Shown here: positions 11,101 to 21,300 of the stretch, piece by piece | Layout: every line of letters begins with the position of its first letter | Position numbering within the stretch: the first letter of the stretch is position 1 | DNA from: Echinostoma caproni | Lineage: Eukaryota > Platyhelminthes > Trematoda > Plagiorchiida > Echinostomatidae | Reading direction: 5' to 3' | NCBI GenBank assembly: GCA_900618425.1 | Contig: UZAN01039591.1 | Location: 8,261 to 72,260, forward strand | DNA: 64,000 bases | Made by a program: the position numbers and the translations under genes | The notes under the pieces: generated by a model | Told to the model about the DNA's origin: nothing | The model's database searches: none | What the model saw: the letters and a program-made list of their open reading frames with translations, nothing else

Positions 11101-14100
11101 GGTTTTACGGAGCATGGGATTTCGACAGGCAGACCGCNNNNNNGTGTTTTGAGATGAGACACTTATCGGCAGTCTGGCCACAGAAGCTTCAGTTTGGGCA
11201 AAAGTTTCTTTGGAACAATGGCTGGCGAAAAGGGAAACGTGCGAAGATCTGCCGGAAACGAAACACTGAGTGAACGTTCGTAAGGATTTAAAAATGAGCT
11301 GTTGTTATCCATTGTAAATACACTTTATCCTATTGAGTATGATAAGATTAATCTTTGTTCAACTATCTTTCACCAGTACACGTGCAAAACCGATTTGTTG
11401 GAGCATTACGTCCAATACTGTCACGTATCAAACCAGCACCTAGATCAAGCGTTCTGAATGAAACAGAGGTTTTTCACGAAAATTATGGCACGTAATTAGT
11501 TTTATAGGATATGCGTGAAACGGGGTAGAATAATGTTGAAAAATAGGTTTTTATAATTTCAGGGGACTATTCGCAAAATTAGCAAAACAGCTCATTTTGA
11601 CTAACGGGTCCTGTTTAAACATGGTAGTGAACGAACTATCAATTTGCTAAAACAAATTTCTTCCTCCTTCCTGAATTAATTTAATTTTTACCACCATGAT
11701 TCCTTCATCTTTATGTTTTATACTCCATTACCTTTAGTGAAGAATCCATAACTTTCAAGTGAATTCGTTGTAACTATAAGTGAATCCAACCAATCGCATT
11801 CTACCAGAAACCCAACAAAGTGGTTGGTTCTGCCGTCACAAGTCACTGATTGGACCGGGACTATCGTAAGCCCGTCCCGTCTGAGTGAACTGATTTCCCC
11901 ATTGACAAACGAAAGTACTTTTTGAGTGAGTTACCGAGCGGGGATAAAAGTTTCGATGAAGAGGGATTTGATTAGTCCTCTTCCCCCTTTACAACTGGAT
12001 ACGTTGGCCTTGACTACTGTATGAACTTTAGACGGGAATGAACGAACCCGATGATAATTGTCCGCGGTCGGCCGAGGAAGGGAGCGAATCACGTCAAGGT
12101 GGATCGATAAATCGGGCACCGTACTCACGCGTGAATGTCTGCATGATTCATTGCATGAGTGGGTTCAGTCTAATCCCTCAGTAGCCTAGCGAATAAATTT
12201 CATTGAGGCACAGTTCCCTTTGATTAACACCAAGTCCCTCCACCTAAATGCAGTTGCCTACATATTTCTGGCACTGAAAGGCCAACTTGATAAGATACAT
12301 AACAATGACTCAAGGATACAAAGAAGAATAATAAAATGCTGAATAAATGTATTTTTTCTTCCTGTTTTATTTATTGAATGTACAAATATACAGTCAACAT
12401 TCAAGAAGTGAGGCCGCGACCATACAAAGGCTGCCTGGAAAATACAGAAATAGGGAAGACGGGCGGCGGTGGAGCGGTTCAAACCCGGGACTACCAGATC
12501 ACAAGTTGGTGACCTAACCTCTTGGTCAACACTGCCCAGTATCGCATCTGAATAACAAGATTAAATTTGCACTCATTCACTAGCTAAATGAAATTACATT
12601 TTTCTTTGTAACTCCTGGATTGACTTTTGCGTTCTACCCAAAAATCCAATACCAACAACCTGTCATCTCCAACTTCTCCCTTTGTTCCTTAGCTTCGTCG
12701 CATATTTTATCATCCTTGTTACATTATTTAACATCCGCAATCCGAATCCATCCTTACGATCCTTACAGTTCAATGAGTGGGATGTGTGGTGGTAAAAATA
12801 ACTCACAGTTATCCATGATTCTACAAAGAATGATAGCTTCATATCGGGTACTTCAAGGAATATTCAGTAGAGTTAAGCATAGTATTCGACCCACGGTTGT
12901 CTTAATATTGATCTACGACTTCCTCCCACGTGAGAAACAGTTGGTTTCATGGTGTAATTCTGTTTTCATCTCTCAACTCAGATTTATGTCAGGGACACAA
13001 TGTTTATCGGCGCAACTCAGACTGACTCCAGTGTATTTCAACAGCGTGTATCATTCTTAATAAAGGCATTTGTATATCATTAGAACACAGATTAGGAAAC
13101 AAGCTCATTCTCGGTGATAATTCAACTGGCTGAATACAGTACATTGAGTGAAAAATCTACACAATCTCAGCAAGCAGACGTTACAGTATCAATTTCAGTT
13201 TTTACTACCAATAACACTCATTTTCACGCGCCGGTTTTCGTTGCTCTCTTTTGGATATCCATTTGGATAAAAATAGCAGAAAGAAGATTAGAAGTCAGAG
13301 AGAAAATAATGAAATCATATAGACTGGGGTAGATGTACACAAAAGTATACTTGGAGTCCAAGAAAGTTGTTCAGGAGAACAGAAACATGGCGGTTAGAAG
13401 CAACCAGCGATGAAAAATAAACGCGGGTTGAAGCTAACATTCAAAAAAGAGATTAGGCAATTCTATTCCAGCTCTTTAATCAGCAGTAACGAAGCTGTAA
13501 CTGATAGGAAAACTGCGCTAAAAAGGTGCGAAGAGAGAAGAAAATGTTCGGAGGAGTTTATGAATATACAATATGTCATTTATGCACCCAAGCATCCTCC
13601 ATTCCATCAGGTTGTTGGCTAAATGAATTTGTAAACTCAAAGATTTACGTTGTGGCCCTGGCGAACCTTTGGTCAGCGGCCGATACGCTTCCCGATGGAG
13701 TTCTATCACACCCACACACACATCTGCCCATCCTACACACGTGTTCACATTCGTTGATTCAGTCATGTGACACACAACACATACGCACGCACACAGAAAA
13801 ATACAACCAGTCACATGACCATACACGTACTTATCGCGCCCGTCACCTCACCACTCTGACCCATTCGCGCATTCATGATCCCAGCCAATCAATGTGCTTG
13901 ACCTTGTGACATTAGCCCGTTAGTCTGGGTGATTAGGGTCTCACACAATCGATTGCGCACCGGACTATTACGTACGACCTCTGTGGATTATATTACGTTG
14001 TTTATTTACGCGGACCCGGGAAATCTTGATGTGAGTATTTACCCCTTTCACTATCGATGTATGCCAATGGCCTATTTACGTGTACTAAATGTTAGTTATT

Positions 14101-17100
14101 TATTTCTTACAGAATCGCATTGATATTCATATACGTATCCCGTACGATAAGGTGCTTACGTTTTGCTCAACTCAACTGGGATTGTGAATAATCAAGCGAG
14201 TAATCAGACCGAGATAAGATTTACGTTAAAGGAGATCCACGGAGCTTACATAAATTAATAACGGAATTAAGGATAGATGCTTATGTATTATTCATAGCTT
14301 CGCATGGATGCTACTTTGCCAAAAGGCGGTTAACAAGATGATAGATGAAGTTAACGTCTATAGCTTTTATTAATACGGCTAATGCGAATTATGGACAGTG
14401 TTGTCCTTCTTCAGGATAATCAAATCTCATCAGCAATGTAGATCCACCCACCCAACTGAGGATTGAACCCAGGAGCACAGAGGCAGAATACAAGTATACT
14501 ACCCACTTGATCATAGGGAAGCTGGTCAGACCGTTTTCCATTTTGTACGTACATACGCTATAGTACAACTCATCCTTGCGAGTTTAATCCAGGTATCATA
14601 GGTAGCGCACATTAACACAAGGATTTTTTTCAGACTTCAAAGGATCCAACGGATTCACTTGAAGTTGAAAAGGTATAGTCTGCTAAGGAAGTCGTCTTGG
14701 TGGGAATAATGGATGACGTTTACGGACATTATTAGACGTTGAAATACGTGCATGAAAGGTTCAAAATCATCAGAACTGCCATATTTACTAACGATGAGTT
14801 TCTGGTATCAAGACTGCTTCTTTATTTATTACTGAGGTGAACTGTCGGATAAATCATAGTTTCGTTGGCGTTTATGCGGTCTATTCAAGAAATTTCGGTA
14901 AAAAAAGACACACTGGTCGTTATAAGCTCATGTCACCGACTTAATCACACGAAAGATAATACCTGTGTGCAAAGCAAACAGGAAAATGGATGAGTGCTGA
15001 ACAAGTTCAAACCTGAAAATGTGTTTAGACCTCGACGTGTGTAAACTAGTTAGACAGCTGATCCCTAACGGAGGATTCAATGGCTCTCGCAGCTGGAGTA
15101 TGTGATCAGTTTTTATACTTCACAAATAAAGTTTTCATTAAACTATCGAAAATAAACGTACAGTTTACCGTTTGACGGGAATTTAGAAAAAAACATTTAA
15201 AGGTTTTGTAATTTCTCAATAGCCTGTGTGCTGCGTTGCCGGTAAGGAAAATAACTATAATAAAGCTTTGTTTGTAATGAAAATTCATGTTCCTTTATAC
15301 GCATCACTCTTGCCCACGCGGAACTTACTCATCATTCTGTTACCAGTTTTGCGATCATTGTTCTTCAGTTAACAGAGAATGTTTTATGAGAAGAATTATG
15401 ATGTCAACGTTTAAACCAAAGGTGCTGGAATGAAGTTTGGACTAATAATGATGCTGGTATTCAATGTGCTTTCGGTTAAGTTCAAGCCCATAACCACCAA
15501 CATAAAAGGAAGATGTACAATAACTAAGGCGCGATAACAGGCCAAACATTGTCTTTCTCTGGCTATATTGTGGTCTATACTGTTTTATCGGCCACTGGCA
15601 AACTACAGTTTTGATAAAGCAGTACTTTTATTTTGGATAATTTGGTCAATGCCATTCAGAATCTCCATTGTGACACTTTACCCACATTGATTTTATTGCG
15701 GTCTGAGTTGCTCATTCAATACGGTAGCCAGGGGTGCAGATGTGTATTTATCGCTCCCTTCGATACTTGACTAAACGATAAAATTTATTCAAAACACCGG
15801 ACAGCAAGACATATCTTTGTTTATATTTAATTGACCATCGTGGTCCTTTCAGGAGGTTTGGATGTTTCAACCATGCTGGTGTTAATTTAGATGAACTCCT
15901 TATTAGCTTTCAGTAAAACACTGATGATTTGATGCTTTGATTAAGTTGCATTGTGCTTCATATTTCATGGCCGCTTTACAAGCGCGAAGTACTCCATGAT
16001 GTTATAAATAAACGTTAAGCAATTAGACTAATTCGCAAACATGCTTGAGCATACGCTAAATGAGCTACTAACATCCAACCGAGTAGTCAGTTTCGGAATA
16101 CAGTTTTCAATGGCTTGCATGAAGAATTTTCAGAAGTAATGCACCCGTGACTTGTGACATAACAACGCTGTCAGAAAAGTGATACGTTGAAAGACCCTCA
16201 TATATTTAGGTAAAAGTAAGTTCGTTACTAACATACTATTATCGGATATCACAGTCGCGTATGTGTCTCATATATCTTACGTAATTTTCGTCGTTGATTT
16301 GCTGAAAAAGATTTTTAAATTGGTTGAGACTCGTGGTCTGTGACGCTAGAAAATTTTTCTGTTATGAATTTTGGTCTCTAAAGCAATGCACTGCAGTTCA
16401 AGAAGTGATAAGATGATGAATGGTTTATTTTCCAAGATNCAAGATTTATAATCTCAGCAACATACGTTCCAAATTTGTTCTTTGAGAGTGTATAGTGATT
16501 AGAGTTTCCACTATTGCACTACGGGGGTTTTGTGTACAAAGCACTATAATATAGCATATATTCGAATTTATAAATTTTATTTGAAAAGTGAAGACTGTTC
16601 TAACCATAAAATTGTTTTTAGTTTTGGTTTAAAACTAAAATATCTTAGGAAGAATGTTGAATGTGCTATGGTAATCTCATCATGAGCGTTATGAGCCAAA
16701 TTAATTACGGGATTCATTGTATCTCTTCACTTTTATATCAAAAAGACATGGTTTTCGAATACACATGGAAAATAAGCGATTTGCATTATCATTGTACAAA
16801 ACTGATATCATGAAAATGTAAGAAAATCCTTATTTGTTTTGGAATACTTCAAGCTTAAGAAGGTGGTTCGATAAATGGCCTAGTACGTCCTTTCGGGGTG
16901 GTTTCATTCAATATTATCCTTACAGTGGATATAATTATTTTGAACTGAATTTATTTAATCTGTATATTGATGTGTATTTTATCCATCTTTCCTCTTGATT
17001 TGACACGAAATTTGTTAGCATCATCAGTTAACTTCATGAGTTGAAAATAGAACAAGTATTGAATGGAAGACAACAAGTGCGCAAACAGTATCATGCTTCT

Positions 17101-18304
17101 TGAAATCAAAACACAAACCAATACGTCAAGAAAAATTGTACTCAGTAAACAGTGACGAATATGTGTAAATTTTCAGATCGAGTTTCATACGTACATAAAT
17201 CTTTCGGATCACACTGGGACTCACACGCGTTGCTTACTTTCCGGTGAAGTTGCTGAGAATCTGTTGGGAGTCAGCGTGCAGAAGTTTATTTGTATGACGA
17301 GCAAAGAGAAAGCTGCCCTGAAGTGGAAAGTATGCCTCCACCGTTTCAAAGTAAGTTTAAGTGGTTGGAACTCGTTTAATACTTCTAGATTTATAAATTA
17401 GATAACCAGGTACATAGTAGGTAGGTTCTCAAGAGTATCTGTGGATTTTGAAGAATATAGTAAAGAAAATGATGTATGTTAAACAAGGGTTTCATCTTAT
17501 CCAATTCGCAAATATAGTCGCATTTCAAAATAGATTATTCCCTAAAAAATGATATTTTACGATAAGAAGTTCCATATTTTACGTTTTTCTTTCTAAAGTA
17601 ATAGTATATAAAATAGTATGGCTGCTAGTAGTATTATACAGGGTTATTGCTAGTTAAATGACATTTATATCCCTTTTCCAGCAGGATGAGCCAGCATGTC
17701 TGAAATACTTTATTTCTTTTTTTGTTTCCGGCGGATGTGGCAAATTCAATTAGAATTTGGATTACTGATGGTCGAAAACGTTTTGTTCATAACCATGGTG
17801 CATAAGTCCTGTAATCATCGCCTCCCTTTCCCAACCTGAACTTTTAAAATTTCCTACTGGTCGGATATCCCATTCTGAACAATGATTGGACAGTAGTTGT
17901 GCATCAAGAAAGGGAATGCCTAAATTCATTATTTTCATTTGGGACATATCTTTTTAAGTAGCTTTATTACTTAGCCGTAATTTGCGATTAATATCAGTAA
18001 ATTACAGCTGTGCTGGTTGCATATTTTTCTACTGAATGTATGCTTCAGTAACACATTGATAATAATAATAATTACTGTTATTATTGAAGTACTAGTGTTT
18101 AATGCAATATTGCTTTGTATGGGGATCACTGGAGGAGAGATAAATTCATGGAGTTTATTTAATTGCCTTTTTCAGGTCTATTTTTGGATGGAACAAGCAA
18201 GTTTTAACAACCCAAACCCACTGATTTACATATTGTCCTGCGAGAAACCAAGCGCTTTTGAAATTATGACATCACTGAAAACCCGTTCGGGCCTGAAGTA
18301 CTGA
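4752..18304 (+). CDS. MEIOB: MEIOB orthologue (meiosis-specific OB-fold protein), six exons, 5' end missing
   Basis: MEIOB is an RPA1-related single-strand DNA-binding protein that in animals acts with SPATA22 on meiotic recombination intermediates. The call rests on colinear similarity to animal MEIOB across six exons: 4752-5114, 6656-6910, 7726-7792, 8764-9023, 17177-17350 and 18176-18304. Together they encode about 415 residues without a stop. Every intron is GT-AG and phases match (0, 0, 1, 0, 0). Landmarks in order are a YDET motif followed by a tryptophan strand (central OB fold), a KYDKYRRG strand, a zinc-ribbon-like Cys cluster, the segment NLSDHTGTH...LSGEVAE, and a final strand ending ...YILSCEKP. 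The N-terminal OB fold of animal MEIOB is not seen and is probably upstream of the window, beyond the LINE at 300-3700. A poly(A) signal follows at 18367. Family identity is from memory of MEIOB, not a search. Confidence 0.88.
5115..6655 (+). other. MEIOB intron a-b
   Basis: 1541-bp intron, gtaagt to aaacag. AT-rich; nothing recognised inside. Confidence 0.75.
6656..6910 (+). CDS. MEIOB: MEIOB exon b
   Basis: It encodes 85 residues in phase 0. The acceptor is ctactaaacag (ends 6655) and the donor gtatgt (6911). It begins VTILSFVDCPVKYDKYRRG, matching the strand after the Trp motif in the central OB domain, then carries the pattern TVIIVAPECEEAN, equivalent to the conserved ...TTNPDIPEAN region of animal MEIOB. 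The last third is Pro/Asn-rich and probably a linker. Confidence 0.85.
6911..7725 (+). other. MEIOB intron b-c
   Basis: 815-bp intron, gtatgt to ccacag. Nothing recognised inside. Confidence 0.75.
7726..7792 (+). CDS. MEIOB: MEIOB exon c (short)
   Basis: A 67-bp exon encoding 22 residues plus one base. The acceptor is ttctctccacag (ends 7725); the donor is gtgagt (7793). The peptide includes IHHIVTVNELKTGK, which matches the TVxxLK segment that introduces the C-terminal OB fold of MEIOB. It leaves phase 1, completed by two bases of the next exon to make Val. Confidence 0.8.
7793..8763 (+). other. MEIOB intron c-d
   Basis: 971-bp intron, gtgagt to atttag. Nothing recognised inside. Confidence 0.65.
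8764..9023 (+). CDS. MEIOB: MEIOB exon d (zinc-ribbon-like part)
   Basis: It encodes VTTGYGITFAMISKI followed by the Cys cluster: Cys codons at 8850 and 8859 (CX2C) and at 8958 and 8973 (CX4C). These match the zinc-ribbon position inserted in the C-terminal OB fold of RPA1/MEIOB proteins. The acceptor chosen is acttatttag (ends 8763), because it is the nearest one that keeps the frame from exon c; candidate AGs at 8699, 8716, 8728 and 8737 break the frame. The donor is gtgagt at 9024, phase 0. Confidence 0.85.
10890..10918. repeat. (AT)n simple repeat
   Basis: Alternating TA with one interruption inside the large MEIOB intron. Confidence 0.8.
11138..11143. other. Assembly gap of 6 N
   Basis: Six undetermined bases in the large MEIOB intron. 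Confidence 0.99.
11750..12310 (+). repeat. Dispersed repeat, shorter copy
   Basis: Shares ordered blocks with 62580-63640: GTGAATCCAACCAATCGCAT, the block around TTTGAGTGAGTTACCGAG, the block GCATGATTCATTGCATGAGTG, and CACTGAAAGGCC. This copy lacks about 480 bp that the later copy has between the third and fourth blocks. No open frame is kept in either copy, so the element class is unknown. Confidence 0.7.
12470..12545 (-). repeat. tRNA-like SINE head
   Basis: On the minus strand it reads GGGCAGTGTTGACCAAGAGG...GTCCCGGGTTTGAACCG. The B box (GGTTTGAACC) is near-canonical and an A-box-like stretch lies about 45 bp before it. It cannot be a functional tRNA because no acceptor stem closes. It abuts the dispersed repeat at 11750-12310. 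Confidence 0.5.
13700..13870. repeat. CA-rich degenerate microsatellite
   Basis: Dense CACA/CACG/ACAC units broken by other bases. It creates a spurious His/Thr-rich open frame. Confidence 0.6.
14441..14590 (-). repeat. tRNA-derived SINE, family 1
   Basis: The minus strand shows TGATCAAGTGGGTAG (A-box region) and GGGTTCAATCC (B box) about 30 bp apart. The head is followed by a body with CATTTTG...TATAGTACAACTC...TTGCGAG, shared with copies at 42.6, 48.65 and 58.6 kb. Confidence 0.65.
14637..14690 (-). repeat. Fragment of the dispersed repeat
   Basis: The minus strand reads CTATACCTTTTCAACTTCAA and continues GTGAATCC, nearly identical to 62582-62609, the start of the longer dispersed repeat. 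Confidence 0.55.
17177..17350 (+). CDS. MEIOB: MEIOB exon e (C-terminal OB fold core)
   Basis: It encodes 58 residues in phase 0 and lies 8.15 kb downstream of exon d. The acceptor is aattttcag (ends 17176) and the donor gtaagt (17351). This is the best-conserved block: IEFHTYINLSDHTGTH, then LLSGEVAENLLGVSV, then the Met-Thr-x-x-x-Lys-x-Ala-Leu-Lys-Trp motif. These match the RPA1-type OB strands LTDHTG, LTGSVAEE and EQKTALKW of animal MEIOB. Confidence 0.9.
17351..18175 (+). other. MEIOB intron e-f
   Basis: 825-bp intron, gtaagt to ttttcag. Nothing recognised inside. Confidence 0.75.
18176..18304 (+). CDS. MEIOB: MEIOB last exon
   Basis: It encodes the final 42 residues and a TGA stop at 18302-18304. 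The acceptor is attgcctttttcag (ends 18175). It begins VYFWMEQASF and contains IYILSCEKP, matching the last strand (ISVLSC) of the C-terminal OB fold, followed by a short variable tail. An AATAAA lies 63 bp after the stop. Confidence 0.85.
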   Translation, partial: VYFWMEQASFNNPNPLIYILSCEKPSAFEIMTSLKTRSGLKY

Positions 18305-18366
18305 ATACAGACAACTTTTTGTTTGATAAATATTGTGAATTTTGTTACTATTTATTATAATATCGA

Positions 18367-18372
18367 AATAAA
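18367..18372 (+). promoter_or_regulatory. Poly(A) signal of MEIOB
   Basis: A canonical AATAAA hexamer 63 bp past the MEIOB stop codon, the first in the 3' flank. It fits a short 3' UTR. Confidence 0.6.
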
Positions 18373-18379
18373 TTATTTG

Positions 18380-21300
18380 TATGACAACGTCCTTAAAGTG
18401 GCGGTGGTTTCTCAATTTAAATTTTGCTTATGCCCATCTGTCCAGTTAGTAGTTCATTTGTTAAAATATGTTTCACTAAGTTGGTAGATTTTCATGTTGT
18501 GGTTGCAGTTATGAAGCAATCTACTCTTTCGAAAGACCCGTGTGAGATCTCCTAAATCACTTTGGTTTGGGTCAATTTGTAAAATAACAGTTCACAAGAA
18601 CAATATTTCAAGTGAATGAAGAGTTTTCAAGAGCATTCTCGTTTTTGTTTCTAAAAATGTTAGCTCAGAACCGATTTATAATTCCTAGTTTAATATTAAC
18701 AGTAAGCTCTTAAATCTTAGACTAAATCGGAGTGTATGTTCCAAATCTTTTACAGAATAGATGAGGCTCTCAAAGAGCTTTCACAAATAGCGCTCAAACT
18801 GTGCATTATATGTGCGACAACTTCCCATTTTCCTGAAGTCATTAGGGCAAGAAATGTATAAAACCCGAGAACGATTGTGATTTTGCTCTTCACCAACTGA
18901 ATGTCTTGATTATTACTGCAGAGTTCTCAAGTGTCTCATTATAAACCGAGGAAAGCGTTTCTTGTATTTTAGCTGATAAAGTTCCGTTCACCATCATACT
19001 CAATTTTTGAAGAGATTATCTGGGAATGAACAAAGGGGTGTCACCTTTTATACAGTAGTAACAAATACTCAGAATATTAGTGAGGTAAAATTCACTTTGT
19101 GTCGGGTTAATCTCATTCAAGTTATAGGAATGAACTTGAGATTAGTACCAAAAGTACGATCAAAATGTGTGAGTGAGTTATATGTAGTGAAGTATACTGC
19201 TGTTTGTTTCTTTTTTGATATCGAAACCTAAATATTTTATATATTTGTTAGTGTTTTCAGATACAAGTATTAGGTGAAATTTAAGGAAGGAAACTGCAAA
19301 AAAGTTGATTTGCTCGGAAGAGTACACTCTAAAACATGCCGTGATATGAGAAAAGTGAGCGCATATTTTACCATCTGCCGTTGATGAAGTTTGTGCTACC
19401 TTTGAAACATTTAGCTGTTTTCCATTCGTTCAATGCATTACGGTCACATTGGGGACGCAACTTTATGCAATTCTTCTAAAATATATTGTTCCTTTCAGAA
19501 TTGAAGCTTATTATTTATGTTTCAACTTGCGTTGTTTTTGGTCTGCAATATTCCTTCAAGTTAAAGCGCCTAATCATAAGTTGCTGTTGGCTGTGTAGAG
19601 ACCGGCTTTCAACTTCCTCTTTTATCATAAAAAATAGATAATATGATTGGCTACAAAATAAAATAATTCAACTCCCAAACACAAAAACGTGAATAAGATG
19701 GTAGAGAAATGAAGAACGGTTGTTAAAAGTTTTTCTATAGCAATATTATTAACAAATAAAGGTACGGAATATTCTTACTCCTGTATAATTATTTGTCTCA
19801 TCGACAAGTGCAAGATAGCCTCAATTAATCAACAAATCCTTTACAGATGGTCTGTGCAATGAAATTATTCATCAGCAACTATAATATTGCTAATCCTTAT
19901 GTTGGATAGTACACCATACTCTTCTGATTACCAAGGTTTTGGTAAGTAATAAGACTCGTATATTTATAATATTGATTTGAAGAAACGCATAATGCATTAA
20001 AGGGAGAGGTGATTGTCAGGGGCGACGATTGCAACTTCCGTCTATTGTTTATTATGTTAAAGCTGACAATCAAAAGGTAGTCCAATGCCCAGATGGCTTT
20101 GTTCTTTTTGCGGTGATTTTATTTAAGTGCATTTCTAGTTACAAAACTTCCATAAATAAAAAAGAACGATTCATTAGACTATCTGGGGGCATTATATAGC
20201 ACCTTAAAAAGTTACCTGTTCATATTAATTATGTAAATTGAAAATCAAACCAAGCGTTACGGATGGAAAAGTTCATTTGAATCAAATATGCAAATAGTCT
20301 AAGTTAGGTTAAAATTGAATTCCAATTCTTGTAGCAGAACTAAAGTTGCTGGATAGATCTAAGCCATAGAGTGAAGTTGCATTCCGTATTGGTTGGGTTC
20401 TATTTGCAATGTGCATTTACGGACCTGCTTATATAACTGACTTATTCACTAGCAACCATCGAACCCAGTTGACTATAGATAATTAAAGGAATCATTTTTT
20501 CTTAAGCGATGTGGAAAAGGCAATATTTAAATCTTATTAAAATTTCATAGCATGACTGCTCATTTACTTGGCGTCCACTGTCATGATTCTGTCGAAAAAA
20601 TGAACATTAGGACTATAGCGAAAATCTGCAATGATTTTATTATAACACGCGAAAGGCTTTATAGGATAAAGCAGAATAATTCAAATACACTTCAGTTGCA
20701 TAAGACTTGTGAGCATGCATTTCGCGTGCAATGGCTTTATTAAACATCCAGGAGAACATCAGAAAAATCGGTTTCGCACCATACAGCTTTATTGCTAACT
20801 TGATATTTTTCTGCACTCATAAATCTGTTTCTGATTGCTAGTACGCAGTCAATATTTTTCACATCCTACCTCTTTATTCTTCATCAGAAAATAACCGGTA
20901 AGAAAAATAGTTTCTTTGCAAATAAATTAGACCCACGTAAATGTCAAAACGTTTATTATAATTGAGTAATGATAATGCAACTTGTGAATCATCCTTTATA
21001 ATTGAATTTTAGTTGCATTTGATTTGGTTTACTTCCCAAGGAAACACATCTAATTATTTGATTTTGAGTCCAGACAGAAAGTCTATATGAACATTTGAAT
21101 GTCTGTTTCATCAGCAAATGCAACTAAACAAGAAAACTTCAAATCTATAATTTCAAAAGTTACTAGAGATGCTATAACTCATGCTTGAAAATGGTTTTGT
21201 CTGCCTTGGTTTAACATCAAAATGAAGGTTTCTTGTTGACGTTGTCTACAAGCACGTTCATGCTTCTCTTGTTTCCATTAGATGTCTACATAGTTCATTC

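Larger units (their letters stand above)
9024..17176 (+). other. 8.15-kb MEIOB intron
   Basis: GT (9024) to AG (17176). It is five to ten times longer than the other introns of the gene (815-1541 bp). It holds an AT-rich simple repeat (10890-10918), an N gap (11138-11143), a dispersed repeat (11750-12310), a tRNA-like SINE head (12470-12545), a CA-rich tract (13700-13870), a SINE (14441-14590) and a minus-strand snippet of the dispersed repeat (14637-14690). An open frame at 12620-13060 is within chance expectation. No further coding exon is recognised. Confidence 0.75.

Noticed and set aside
12620..13060. 146-codon open frame in the MEIOB intron
   Set aside because: In DNA this AT-rich, an open frame of this length is expected by chance roughly once or less per window; it has no recognised domain or splice context.
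13526..13909. His/Thr-rich open frame
   Set aside because: Created by the CA-rich microsatellite in one frame.
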